Shown here: positions 51,738 to 63,190 of the stretch, one piece after another
Numbering within the stretch: the first letter of the stretch is position 1
Layout of the letters: the number at the start of each line of letters is the position of its first letter
NCBI GenBank assembly: GCA_037893225.1
Contig: JAZGUH010000378.1
Location: 427,001 to 491,000, forward strand
From: Hippasteria phrygiana
Lineage: Eukaryota; Echinodermata; Asteroidea; Valvatida; Goniasteridae
Direction: 5' to 3'
Length of the DNA: 64,000 bases
Program-made: the position numbers and the translations under genes
Notes under the pieces: model-generated
The model's input: only the letters and a program-made list of their open reading frames with translations
The model's database searches: none
What the model was told of the DNA's origin: nothing

Positions 51738-54699
51738 TTCACTGTTAAAAATAATTTGTCAATTTGACTTGAAAATATTAGTCCACAACAGTGTCTCATA
51801 CAACTAAAAAAATAAGTCGATTAATAATGAAAATTTGTCACATCTGACATGAAAACGTTAGTCCTACAACAAGATCAAAACCTGCTTCATACGACTAATC
51901 TTGAGTCCAGCGACTTTCGCAATTTGTAATTGAACTTCCGACTAACTTAATTAGTCAAGGTCCTGACTAGAACAAATTGTCATATGACAAGGATAGGATC
52001 ATGTCTGATACGACTAATCTCTTAGTCAACTGACTTTCGCAATTTGTAATTGAACTGACTAATCACACTGTAGTCCAGTGACTAATGAGCTTGAAGATTT
52101 ACCATTAATCTGACACATTGAAATTAGTAGCAGTGGCAGATCCAAGTGGCACTGTGCACATCTCCGAGTAATTAGGACATCTGCACTGCAGCTGACTTGT
52201 GTCTTACTGATACATTTTGTAGTACATTGGATTGGGTCACAGTGCCAGTGTTTAGCTCCTTAAATCTACCACTGCATCATCATAATCACACCTGCAAGGG
52301 AAACACAAAGAGAAAAATATGTTTTCATTTCTTGAATACTGTCTATTTCTCTCATCTGTCAAGAAGATACAGTATTTTTAAGGCTATTCCATTGGGCTAT
52401 GCAAAATATGCGGAATATTTGAATATTCGTTCAACCGGTATCCAATAGCTTTATTCTAACTCAAATATTTGAAAACTGTGATCGGTCTTGAAAATGATGA
52501 AAAAGGTCCACTGTCTTCTTCTTAAATGTAGTTGTGTGGTTCTAAATATTTCCAATGCCAGAATTTTGTTGAAAGCAACTTCTGCGTATGATTTGAGAGC
52601 ATCCATAAGAAATATGGCTCGAATTTCTTTTTAAAATTGGTTCATATTGGTTATTCAACTATTGTATTTTTCAGCAGACACAGACAAATCCTGTTTGGGG
52701 TCATTTTAGGCTGTACATAATTATCTTGATGAGCACATTTTGAACATTCAAATATTTCATCAAGTCCAAGTTAGGATAATCGAATACTATAATTATTAGA
52801 AAAATGCACAAGTTGAAGACCTATATACAGAGTGTAAACCAATAAAATAATGTATTTACCAGGGAGTGTCAAACAATAGTTTGCTTAAAAAGGGTGGACA
52901 CTATTTGCAGTGACTAGAAAACGGAACTCCAAATCAGTCTATGAAAACGTAGGAAAAGCAAGGCGTGGTTGCTGATATTGCACGTTGGATTTGGTAATGA
53001 TTTGCTCTGATTGCATGTAAACATGATAGCAATTGCAAATAGAGCCAAACCCTTTTACAAAACTGTCATGTTAATAAAATACAATTTTCATTAGTGTCAA
53101 TTGTGCCTATTTATCTAGACAATATAAGCAAGGTGTATGGTGATATAATTAATCTGATGCTGATATACATGTACATGCAGAGTGCTTTTATAAGAATTTA
53201 TATACAAGGCATAAACAGTTTTTTCAGTCGTAAAAAGTTAACCTAATTACCATAAAAGATTTTTATGTGCCTGTGTACAAATTTCATAATTATACCTTTA
53301 TACAACAATTATCATTGATAATTTATCACTTGCAGTACTATGTTGCTCCAGCAAATGTTGACCATTACTATGTGTGAACATTATTTGGTCCAAAATTGGT
53401 TTACAATGAGAAACTTTGTAGGAGCCACTGATAAACAGAAAATATTGCTTAGTAACAGATTGTTGTGTTTGCCACCTTGCTGAAAATACAGGATGCAGAC
53501 ATCCAACATTTTAAGTGCTAACAAGTCTTTAAGCTATACAATTCATAAATTATGTACTACATAACAAATTGATGAATTGATTCTTGATTTATAGATGTTT
53601 AACTCACTGCTTCCTCTTTAAGCACGATCATGTTGGTGATCAGCTCTTTCAGCAAGCATGGTATGCCCAGGACAGCAGCACTGCAAGTTGCTTCTTAAAA
53701 AAAACAAAAAACATATTCACTACAAAAGAAAACAATGGGCTGATATAGAATCACCAAAACAAATCATGGACCCAAAACTCAGTCTAAAAAGTTCATTATA
53801 TTTATAACTGCCAACTGAATCGAATGACCTGAACTTATAAATGATAAAAAAATTGGGAGGCTAATCATAAATACTCGCAGCTGGGATGCTGAATTGCGAT
53901 CAGGACGCGGCTACAACGTGGTCAAGTCGCTGGCACGTAAAGGCGTTTTCGTTCTCATAAATGCGTCACTACGATTACTACAAAAATAGTCTTTCATACG
54001 TAGGCCTAATACTAGTAATATACACACACGTTAGTCTGACTAAGGGGCAGCTTGGGCTGACTAACGTTAGCCTAAATTGAACGTTCGGCCGGACAAGCTA
54101 TAGTCGGGAAACTTGTGACTGTCAGATGGGCCTATATCATCAAATCAATCTTTATCAATAAAATCAGAAACACATATCGACTTACCTTTGCATATTTGAC
54201 ATCGTTAAGTTGACAAGGCGCGGCGCACTATACGAAAAGTGTCCTTGTATATTGTACGTGTGTGGTGTACATGTACTTGTAACAATGGCGACGGTATAAA
54301 CAAAACGTCGCGTACAATCCCGCCTAAATGTAATTAACAGACTGAACGCGGGAAAATGACAAAGCTGAAGTTGGTCAGAACATAGAGCAAGGCTCTATGG
54401 TCAGAAATAGTCAATGCATGTACATCTAGAGACAATTGACTTTGCGAAATTAGTCAATTAACTCATCTCAATTAGTCAAGGGCATTTTACAACTGACTAA
54501 GCGAAATTGGTCAAAACCAATTTAAGTCACGAATTTAAGTCACGAATGTACATCAGTCAAAAGGACGTTTCGTTTTAGCAATTTCCAATGATAAATTAGT
54601 CGTCCTCACGTATACATTAGTCATTCAATAAAAACCAATCAAAGTTAGTCACTGTGACAAATTAAATAGCCCGAATGACAAATTAATTTTCAGAGTGAA
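51738..54699. mobile_element. Non-autonomous DNA transposon with TTAGTCA-rich ends
   Basis: TIRs TTCACTGTTAAAAATAATTT and (complement) TTCACTCTGAAAATTAATTT, flanked by TTCGC on both sides (51733-51737 and 54700-54704). About 350 bp at the left end and 300 bp at the right end are packed with TTAGTCA/TGACTAA words, like subterminal transposase sites. No transposase frame. A splice-bounded exon-like piece on the minus strand (about 53607-53690) is unexplained. Confidence 0.8.
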
Positions 54700-55339
54700 T
54701 TCGCATTCGTGTGAAGTATGAACTGGCCTTAATAAAAACAGCGGCTAAATTTCATTTTGAATTTGCTCGCACGTGCTCACATATTATAATACTTTCAAAA
54801 GGCGTATAAATTAGGGCAACCTTAAACAAAACAAAAAATATTCTATATTATGTGTCTGCTTATTTCTATTCGGCTACAAGACCATACAATGCATTTTTAA
54901 AAGCTTTTAATTGAGAAATATTCTTAAACCAGATTTTAGTTTTAATACGTATAAATGTGTGTATTCTGTTGAGAAACTAGGTAAACAGATTGTTTTTAAC
55001 ACAATCATCGACAGCCTTTCAGTGAAAGAAGACTGAAGCAAAGTATTTGTAAAATGTACAATTAAAACTTCATTATTGATAACATCGGTTTCTTAACGAG
55101 TGTTATATGTATAGAAGTGAGCTTTTTTAGAAGTGTGTACATTTTAGTTTCAATTGTACAGATTTAATTGTACAGATTTGATCAAAAGGAGTAGCTTTAG
55201 AGATCTTAATAATTTCTGCATGAAATGCATCTATATACATATAGGGTAAGTCTGATGAACAGTTTGGGAAATACGCAATTTAATTTTATTATACCTATAG
55301 TGTTGAGGCAGTTTAGTTCATGGGCAGTGATAATTTACC

Positions 55340-55534
55340 CTATACGAATGCAAAACGCGGTAGATTGTAATACGGAAGTTCGGCTTTAAATTCAGGGCCG
55401 TAATTTTCACAAATGTTTTCCATAGGCCTATTTAGTTTTACCCTCAATGACACGAACTTCTCTTCAATGCCTTTTTTCATCCAATAACGGAAGGCAAATG
55501 CTAGAACGTGCAATTTGACCTCAAAAAGTAGCAT
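55340..55534 (-). CDS. Hypothetical 64-aa reading frame or first exon
   Basis: Not recognised. ATG at 55534 lies next to an ETS/CRE-like promoter block. A possible donor AGG/GTAAAA near residue 31 would make it a first exon. No motif supports a function. Confidence 0.3.
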   Translation of the reverse strand: MLLFEVKLHVLAFAFRYWMKKGIEEKFVSLRVKLNRPMENICENYGPEFKAELPYYNLPRFAFV

Positions 55535-55545
55535 GACATTACGTG

Positions 55546-55620
55546 AATACCGGACTTCCGGTCACATTGTATACTCTTTGCTAATGTGACGTCATAGTGG
55601 ATCCGGAAATGCAGTGCATA
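55546..55620. promoter_or_regulatory. Possible bidirectional promoter (ETS plus CRE sites)
   Basis: ACCGGACTTCCGGT (two facing ETS cores) at 55549-55562, a perfect CRE TGACGTCA at 55587-55594 and a further CCGGAAAT at 55603. Open frames start on either side. Confidence 0.4.
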
Positions 55621-55863
55621 AATGCAAACGAATGGAACACGCATGCGTGTAATGCGCCGTTCATAGAGTCCCATGTAGCCTGTGTGCGGCGTCTTATTAT
55701 TTTACGAAACTATGCCATAGGGGCTACCATATATCAGTCATGTCTGGAAACCATTCCACTTCCTTCGGTTAAATTCCTAAATCCTTTTAAACAGCAGTTG
55801 ACTTTCGTGAACTTTAGAACACAGACACACAAAGCAAGAATGGTTAAGGAGTGGTTTTCATAA

Positions 55864-56590
55864 TTCCAATTAAATATATCCCTTTCAATACCAAGGAATA
55901 TTTTGTGACTGTGCTCTGGTTACCACACTCATTTTTTTTATTTATTTATTTATTGTAATCTTTACCGAGGGTAGTCCATTTCAGTTTAGTAAACTGCTTT
56001 CCAAAGGAGCCCTCACATGACATGTCCACTTCTTCACCAGACACTTTTGGCCAAGTTTTAGTGTAGGCCTATAGCGCCTTCACAAGGCAATGTAATGAAA
56101 GGCTATTCTTCTCTGAAGTGTTGTGGAATCCTGAGGTTCATTTAGAAACAGTACCCCAACCTAACTAATTTAATGAGAACCAAAATATTGGTCATTGAAA
56201 AGAGATGTATTTTGAGGGGTGGTTCATAAACCCCCAACTCTCAAGGAATGTGCGACAATTGTATTTAGATTGAAGTAATCGGGATTGTTGTGATAATTGC
56301 ACAAACTTGAAAAAATGAGTACTGTTTGGATGCAGTTAAGAGGGCATTTCTCAAACCCTGGCTTGGGCTCGGGCTTCGTGTAATTTTGTCCCCAGATTTG
56401 GCAAGATCTTGGATAGTTTGGGCTATATGTACATGTACAAATGTATATAAAAGTCTGATGTTTTAATCCGGAGCCAGTCTGTTAGTATATTTACGTATCA
56501 AGGCTTCAGAACGGGACTGCGGAATAGCTGGAGACGAAGCCAGGGTTTCATTGACGACAGAAGGTTTTTTGATCGTACGAAGTCCACTCA
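55864..56590. other. Unassigned intergenic DNA
   Basis: No feature supported. Confidence 0.4.
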
Positions 56591-56903
56591 AACTTATGGT
56601 GTACTATTTACGACACACCGCTTTGCCTCTTCCATACGCTACGCGACTATACGACGCGACGGCACGACGGCTCCGTTGCATCGTGCCGTCGCGTCGTACC
56701 GTCGCTTCTTTCCCATTACTTTTGTACACATTCTGGCGTCGCGTCGTACGTCGCGTCGTGCCGTCGTGTCGTCGCGTCGTTTTTTTCCGTCGTTTTTTCC
56801 GTCGCCCATCGCGTCGCACCGTCGTACGTTGCGTCGTGCTTTGCGTCGTGCTTTGCGTCGTGCGTCGCGTCGCACCATCGTGCGTCGCGTCGTGTTTCGA
56901 ATC
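56591..56903. repeat. Dispersed repeat with CGTCG minisatellite, copy 1
   Basis: Starts CTTATGGTGTACTATTTACG, followed by tandem GTCGCGTCGTGC-like units. Closely matches 63605-64000. Confidence 0.9.
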
Positions 56904-57988
56904 AAGTAGCCGTGCCACTGTGAACATGCGCAGTTGAAATACCGAACTGGCTCACAGACTAATCCGCTAATAAATCAAATTCGTGCGCGCATGCGCATAA
57001 GCGCGCGGTAAAACAAAAAGCCTGAGCGCTGTATTTGAAATGTGTAAAAAGACGATTTTGCTAGAATTTCTCGAATTCTGTTTGTATTTTTGCGGTTTTC
57101 GTGGATCAGAATCAACAACGATACCGCGCTACAGCGGTGTCTGGCGGGACAAAATAAAGATTTAAAATAGAGAAAATATGCCGTTCCTAAGCACAATGCA
57201 ATGGGCACTATAAAAATGCGCGCAAGGGTGCGGATGCTGGCAAGGGTATTGTGTAACGCATGAATCCTTAATGACTGCGCGCTTGGCAATAAACAAAATT
57301 CAGTAATCAACAAACATAACAAAAGAAAGGTACTTTGCTATTATGAGAAGGTTGTATTCTCCCAAACTTTCTCATCTACATTATTATTAGTAATTGGAAG
57401 TAGTGCAACCCGTCGAATAGTCGGTATGCCCGCCCCCTTTTTGTGCACGTCCTATGGGGATTGCGGAGGGGTGTGGCTTGATTTGAGGAGCCGATTTGAG
57501 GAGCAGGGTCAGTGTAGTTAGTAGCCTGTCTGTGTTCTTTGTGTTCGGGACAAACATGTCATTTTTCTTTGGGGAGTTTCGTCAGTACTTGGAGATGTGT
57601 TGGGACCGCTTGCAATGATTGCGTGGGGTCAGCTCGTTCATAATGCAGACAGGGCGTCACACCATGGAGGAAGGAATACACGGAGTCTATATGATAAACC
57701 TATTCCATAAACCTATTTTTTTGTTTAATTAAAGGTACAATCCGGCCTCAACCGGCCTCAAATAATCAATTCAGAATCATGGATTATACTATTTAAAAGG
57801 TTGTTGTAAAAATTGTTTACCAAAATGTCTTTTCATTAATGAGAAATGGTAAAAAATCCGAAATAGATCAAAGGTTAACGTAGGCCTATACGCTTTTCCA
57901 GCCGCAACAACCGTCTACTTTTTGTGACTAATGTATAGACATGGTCAGGCCCCTACAGCATCACTGTCAAACGTTAATTTTTACATAC
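56904..57988. other. Unassigned intergenic DNA
   Basis: No supported gene; repeat content not recognised. Confidence 0.4.
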
Positions 57989-58219
57989 CTATCCAACAAA
58001 ATGCTGGCAAATACTGCATCTTTCATGCTGTCTTCATGATCAGTCACAAGTCCGAGGGCTTGGTTCCTCAGCGTTTTCCATCTGGCTAGGTTAGCTGGTT
58101 CCACCACTTTCGCTAGGCGGTCCTCACCAGCTGACGAAAGCGGTCGGCCCTTCTCCGAGCTTCCCGTAAGCTCAATATCCTCCGTTTCTCTGCGGAAGAT
58201 TTGGCAGGACGGCCCCCAC
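57989..58219 (-). pseudogene. Exon piece downstream of the split point
   Basis: One frame is open throughout and looks coding: it includes EDRLAKVVEPANLARWKTL and VTDHEDSMKDAVFASILL, then a good donor G/GTATGT at 57989. A second frame reads GRPAKSSAEKRRILSLREAR and continues the Lys/Arg-rich start found at 62014-62062 but ends at a stop, so a 1-base shift or alternative donor (CTG/GTGAGG) is involved. The product is not recognised. Its 5' side abuts the long-inverted-repeat element. Confidence 0.5.
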
Positions 58220-59232
58220 TATGGCATGTCAAACGTTGCAATATTCGATAATCTACGTATTTTTGTGCGATGTTCAAATATATATGTGCGATGTTTGTCA
58301 TTATGTGCGATGTTCAAATATATATGTTCGATGTTTGTCATTGTATGTGCGATGTTCCAATTTATATGTGCGATGTTCCAATTTATATGTGCGATGTTCC
58401 AATTTATATGTGCGATGTTCCAATTTATATGTGCGATGTTCAAATATATATGCGATGTTTTGTCATATGTGCGATGTTTGTCATTATATATGCAATGTTC
58501 AAATGTATGTGTGCGATGTTTGGTATTATATGTACGATGTTCAAATATATATATGCGATGTTTGTCATATAGGCCCTATGTGCAATGTTCAAATGTATAT
58601 GTTCGATGTTCAAATAATATGTGCGATGTTTTTCAATTTATATTCGAAAACGGAATTGTGGGATATAGTATGGTTTCCAGACCGAAATAGTATGAATATT
58701 CCTAATAAGTTACATCAGGGACCAGACTACTTTGGACTGTCTAGCTGTTGCACTGACTTGGCTAAAGCTAGCCCGCGATTCAGCCCGCGATTCGCAATAG
58801 GGCCCGCGATTCGCCCGATCAGAGCAGCCGCATATTGAAAACTAGAATCCATTCGACAAAAGGAGTTTTTTCTTAATAAAATCGCTGGATTCAGGCAACG
58901 AATTTTTTAGAAAATGTCAAGAAATTACATACCAATTTTGCATGAAATTTCAGAATAGGTATGAGCAAAGCTGTACATATTATACTTAACAATGTTTTAT
59001 GGGTCTTTCTTAATGAATTAATTAGTCGTTTCGCGAAGGCCCATTTCAAAGGGTTCTCTACATCAATTCCTTTCGGCTCAGCACAATAGCTTCTGTTTGA
59101 AAGAAAGTGTACCGCACAAGTTTTTAAAAATTCATATTTTTCTTTCATATTCATAATTGCCACCTTCCTGGGCACACTTAATTTCAGCAAGAGCTTATTG
59201 CAAGAATGGCTTCTGTTCCAATTAGCCGGTTA
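58220..59232 (+). repeat. Left arm of the long inverted repeat
   Basis: Pairs with 61048-62013. Confidence 0.93.
58268..58640 (+). repeat. Minisatellite TTATATGTGCGATGTTCAA
   Basis: About 17 degenerate units of 20-24 bp. Open in several frames, hence spurious Cys/Tyr-rich translations. Confidence 0.92.
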
Positions 59233-59234
59233 AA

Positions 59235-59652
59235 GACGGATCATTCTCATTAATATCTGGAAATGCGGTATTCGGAGTTTCGTGTGAAATGCCGTCTTTG
59301 AAAGAAAGTGTACCACACATATTTTGAAATCTTCATATTTTCCTTTAATATTCATAATTCCCACCTTCCCGGGCACACTTAATTTCAGCAAGGGCCTATT
59401 CCAAGAATGGCTTCTGTTCCAATTAGCCGCTTAAAGACGGACCATTTTAGAGAATATTTGGAAATGCGGTTTTCGGAGTTTCGTGTGAAATGCCGTCTTT
59501 GAGAGAAAGTACCCGGGAAGGTGGGAATTATGAATATGAAAGGAAAATAAGAATTTTTCAAAATATGAGTAGTACACTTTCTTTCAAAGACGGCACATTT
59601 CACACGGAACTCCGAATACCGCATTTCCAGAAATTCATGAAAATGATCCGTC
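59235..59652. repeat. Large internal palindrome
   Basis: 59235-59373 and 59512-59652 are inverted copies (GACGGATCATT outward, CCCGGG inward) around a 138-nt spacer. Confidence 0.9.
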
Positions 59653-60568
59653 TTTAAAGGAAACATGCTTCTCAAACTGGCCGGATCACATTTTATTTCA
59701 TAAATAAATTAATTTATATGTATTAAATGTGAATTAAAAGCCGAACTGGTTCAAGTGAAGTTTTAGTGTGATTATTTGGTGCCCAAAAATTGACCCCCCC
59801 TTTTTGGAATTTGTTGATACTCAAATTGAGGGCGCTGTTCGTGACGTAGACCGAGGCACTGAAATTCATGGATCGACTGGACACGTACACTAGGTCTACA
59901 CGTGCAATTTCGTAAGTTGCAACAACTAACATCGAACTTACCCTGATTGTCTCCCTTTTAGCGAAGGCTCCTCGGGAAATGGGCCGTTTACGGTATTACC
60001 TGCTTTCGCCTGTACCTTACTCACATCTGGGAACTTTGTTGGGATGGCAGTGGACTTGAGCATATTTTTAATGGTCATCCTATGATTTGAAAATACCAGT
60101 ATCAAAACACGACGGCTCAAAGTGGTCGCTACATAACGCTCTTGTCACCTTCACTTTCGCCGTCCAAATTCTCTGATATTTCGCATCAGTTGGAAATAGA
60201 AGAAGGCTTACTCCAGCCTTCGTTGTTTTGCTGCACCAAGCAGCCACACACCTTGTCGGCATGGCCGAAAAACACTATATTTTGATTAGATTTTGGACGA
60301 AGAATGTGCACTCAATGCATACGCGTGATGAATGGGGCCGGCTCGAGCAGAATCTGTAATGTGCCTTGGTCTACGTCACACACTTATGTTAATGAGGGTC
60401 CCACTCAGGGGGCGGAGTAGCTCGGACAAACATTTTCAAGAATTTTTTTCTCATATTTAATCTGGGAAATAATTGTCTCTGGACACAAAATATCATTGTC
60501 AAGATAATACTTTATTGTTTTAAGCAGGAATAATGCAATATAAATCCTAAATCATGTTTCCTTTAAAG
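59652..60568 (-). mobile_element. Inner TIR element carrying the THAP remnant
   Basis: Perfect 16-bp inverted ends CTTTAAAGGAAACATG at 59652-59667 and 60553-60568. Confidence 0.7.
59938..60262 (-). pseudogene. THAP-domain gene fragment, frameshifted
   Basis: From ATG-like start PTRCVAAWC..GVSLLLFP..RIWTAK to ALCSDHFEPSCF: the four zinc ligands C-x4-C and C-x2-H are all present, with a shorter middle than usual (33 residues between the second and third ligands). A 1-base shift near 60085 separates this from MTIKNMLKSTAIPTKFP, the AVPxxFP-type element that ends THAP domains. Either a transposase 5' exon or a captured host domain. Confidence 0.75.
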
Positions 60569-60857
60569 GCAGTGTACATGATTGGTCATTGTTGCAATTT
60601 TTAGAAATGGGCGGATTTGGGGGTTAGTATGTTATAGGAAATATCATTCCACTGACCTGTTCAAAGTTTTGCGTTGTTAGATGGCGAAAAAACAAATGAA
60701 AAACGGCGCTCGTTTTCAACCGTCGGGCGGATAATAGCCTTTAGTCGAGGCGCGCGTGGCTATCTGGGCCCGGTTATGCCAAGGCGCCATCATGTCCGGG
60801 GCGCGCCACTTGTCCAGGTAGCCACTCGCGTTTTGACTAACGGCTACAGGGCAGTTC

Positions 60858-60887
60858 TCCAACGATTTCCAGCTGGAAATCGTTGGA
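60858..60887. repeat. 30-bp perfect palindrome
   Basis: Centre CAGCTG; arms TCCAACGATTTCCAG and complement with no loop. Confidence 0.95.
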
Positions 60888-61047
60888 AGACAATATAAAT
60901 TTCCACTTTTCTTGACAACAACAGCACATCTGGTGCCATAATTTCACAGGATGATTGAGACTATTATTAACTTACAGTCTACAAAGGTATTTTGTAATAA
61001 TTCATTAAAAACTTTTTTGGAGAATTACCAATCGTGTACACTTTTTT

Positions 61048-62013
61048 TAAGCGGCTAATTGGAACAGAAGCCATTCTTGGAATAGGCCCTTGCTGAAATT
61101 AAGTGTGCCCAGGAAGGTGGAAATTATGAATATGAAAGAAAAATATGAATTTTAAAAAACATGTGCGGTACACTTTCTTTCAAACAGAAGCTATTGTGCT
61201 GAGCCGAAAGGAATTGATGTAGAGAACCCTTTGGAATGGGCCTTCGCGAAACGACTAATTAATTCATTAAAAAAGACCCATAAAACAATGTTAAGTATAA
61301 TATGTACAGCTTTGCTCATAACTATTCTGAAATTTCATGCAAAATTGGTATGTATTTTCTTGACATTTAAAAAAAAATTCGTTGCCTGAATCCAGCGATT
61401 TCATTAAGAAAAAACTCCTTTTGTCGAATGGATTCTAGTTTTCAATATGCGGCTGCTCTGATCGGGCAAATCGCGGGCCCTATTGCGAATCGCGGGCTGA
61501 ATCGCGGGCTAGCTTCAGCCAGGTAAGTGCAACAGATAGACAGTCCAAAGTAGTCTGGTCCCTGATGTAACTTATTAGGAATATTTATACTATTTCGGTC
61601 TGGAAACCATACTATATCCCACAATTCCGTTTTCGAATATAAATTGAAAACATCGCACATATTATTTGAACATCGAACATATATGACAAACATTGCACAT
61701 ATATATTTGAACATGGCACATATAAATTTGAACATCGCACATATAAATTTGAACAGCATTGCACATAATGACAAACATCGCATACATATTTGAACATCGT
61801 ATAACAAACATCGCACACATGCATTTGAACATCGCATATATAATGACAAACATCGCACATATATGACAAAACATCGCATATATATTTGAACATCGCACAT
61901 ATAAAATGGAACATCGCACATATAAATTGGAACATCGCACATATAATGACAAACATTGAACATCGCACAAAAATACGTAGATTATCGAATATTGCAACGT
62001 TTGACATGCCATA
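61048..62013 (-). repeat. Right arm of the long inverted repeat
   Basis: Includes the minisatellite at 61640-61960 with fewer clean units than the left arm. Confidence 0.93.
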
Positions 62014-62062
62014 CTCCACCACTAAACGACGTTTTCTTCTTTGCCTTTGGAGTAGTAGACAT
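62014..62062 (-). pseudogene. First-exon start of the split gene
   Basis: ATG at 62060-62062 (context GCGAAATGT) opens a Lys-rich start STTPKAKKKTSFSGG that runs into the element. The CpG-rich stretch to the right could be its promoter. Continuation is at 57989-58219. Confidence 0.5.
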
Positions 62063-62089
62063 TTCGCTGTTTCACAGATTTAGGAGTAA

Positions 62090-62420
62090 AACTGCAATTT
62101 GCATGTGTCAACGACGGATATTATGCCTTCAACGGGGTGCCATGCCTGCAGTGCTGACCAGCTCTCTCCGCGACGCGTCGACGCAAGCCGCCGACCAGTA
62201 GTAGGCTAGACACAGCCGGCGCCTGTACAGTGCAGTCTTGCCGCGTTGATAGATTTATGCGGCAGCTGTGCTGGGTCTTCGCCCCGCCGGCCGCGAAGGC
62301 TATGCCGCGCTGGCCCCACGCCGTGTCTCGTAAAACATGGGTCCGTCGCCCGGTCTTTGGGAAAAGTGTTACGACTTTCGCCAAAATTTCGCCAAATAGA
62401 AGTATAATTAACAAATAAAC
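62090..62420. promoter_or_regulatory. CpG-rich region upstream of the split gene
   Basis: GC- and CpG-rich compared with its surroundings (for example CCGCCGGCCGCGAAGG near 62284). Promoter role inferred. Confidence 0.35.
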
Positions 62421-62916
62421 AATAGGTACAGTTTGGAAAAATAGTCATGATTATTATGGTTAAATTAAACTGGAATTTGGTTCACTTATTGAAAGGTTTT
62501 ACGGTTGGAAGTAAAACTAGCCCTAATGATCACGTGAGTTTCGTGAACCAAAATTTGGTGCAAGAAAGTCACGTGACTAACGTTTTTTTGTTTAATTACA
62601 CGAAAACGGGAACATTTCAAGTTGTCGCGATTGGACCTCTATATTCTAATTAAAAAAAACCTTCCAGTCATTGTGAAATCTAATTTAGCGCCTAAAATCG
62701 CCCAAAAATCACCTAAGAGGCCGGTGTGTACCTTTAACAGGTTTGATGGTCGACCGCTATAGGCCTATGTACACTGTCACTTTCGTGTGTGTAAACAACA
62801 TTGCGTAAGAGGAAACAGCAAAGTAATCCCTTTAGTTGTTATTGTGACGTGACACGACCATACAAGGCCAAAGAAAGGAAGGGATAAACTCGTATACACA
62901 ATGTTTTCGGACATTT

Positions 62917-63190
62917 TCACACTATGCTCTTACCCGGGTAATTGCCGGGTTAACGAAAAATTTAACCCGGCAATTACCCGGGTAATGTGGAGCGTTCACA
63001 CTACAATTCGCCGGGTTAGAAATTCTCCGGGTTAACTGCCCAAAAACGCCACTTACCCGGGTAATTTCTAACCCTGCTCGCGAGGTGGGTTAACCCACCA
63101 ATCTCGGGGTTAACGACGACCTTGAGACGATTCTCCGGGTTACCATCGGTAGTGTGAATGCTCGCCGGGTTTTCTTCTACCCGGGTAGGT
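62917..63190. mobile_element. Hairpin-rich CCGGGTTA element
   Basis: Many CCGGGTTA/TAACCCGG and ACCCGGGT words, bounded by TTCACACTATGCTC and AGTGTGAATGCTC motifs. Probably a MITE or foldback; no gene. Confidence 0.6.
62930..62985. repeat. Perfect 24-bp-stem hairpin
   Basis: Arms 62930-62953 and 62962-62985, loop 8 nt; contains two CCCGGG sites. Confidence 0.95.

Larger units (their letters stand above)
58220..62013. mobile_element. 3.8-kb element with about 1-kb inverted arms
   Basis: Arms 58220-59232 and 61048-62013 are inverted copies; both ends begin TATGGCATGTCAAACG. Each arm has a minisatellite near the outer end and an AT-rich conserved part inside. The interior has a large palindrome and a smaller TIR element with a THAP fragment. 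Flanks GTGGTGGAG and GTGGGGGCC (minus strand) hint at an old 8-bp duplication, the size known for P-like elements, but this is weak. Confidence 0.85.

Noticed and set aside
53605..53700. Exon-like stretch on the minus strand with good splice borders
   Set aside because: Only about 28 codons, no recognised domain and inside a non-autonomous transposon; noted but not called as a gene.
56551..56937. Arg-rich proteins in the CGTCG repeats
   Set aside because: Low-complexity minisatellite open on both strands.
58221..58838. Cys/Tyr-rich 100-205 aa proteins
   Set aside because: Open in three frames because the underlying 20-24 bp minisatellite lacks stops; not conserved coding.
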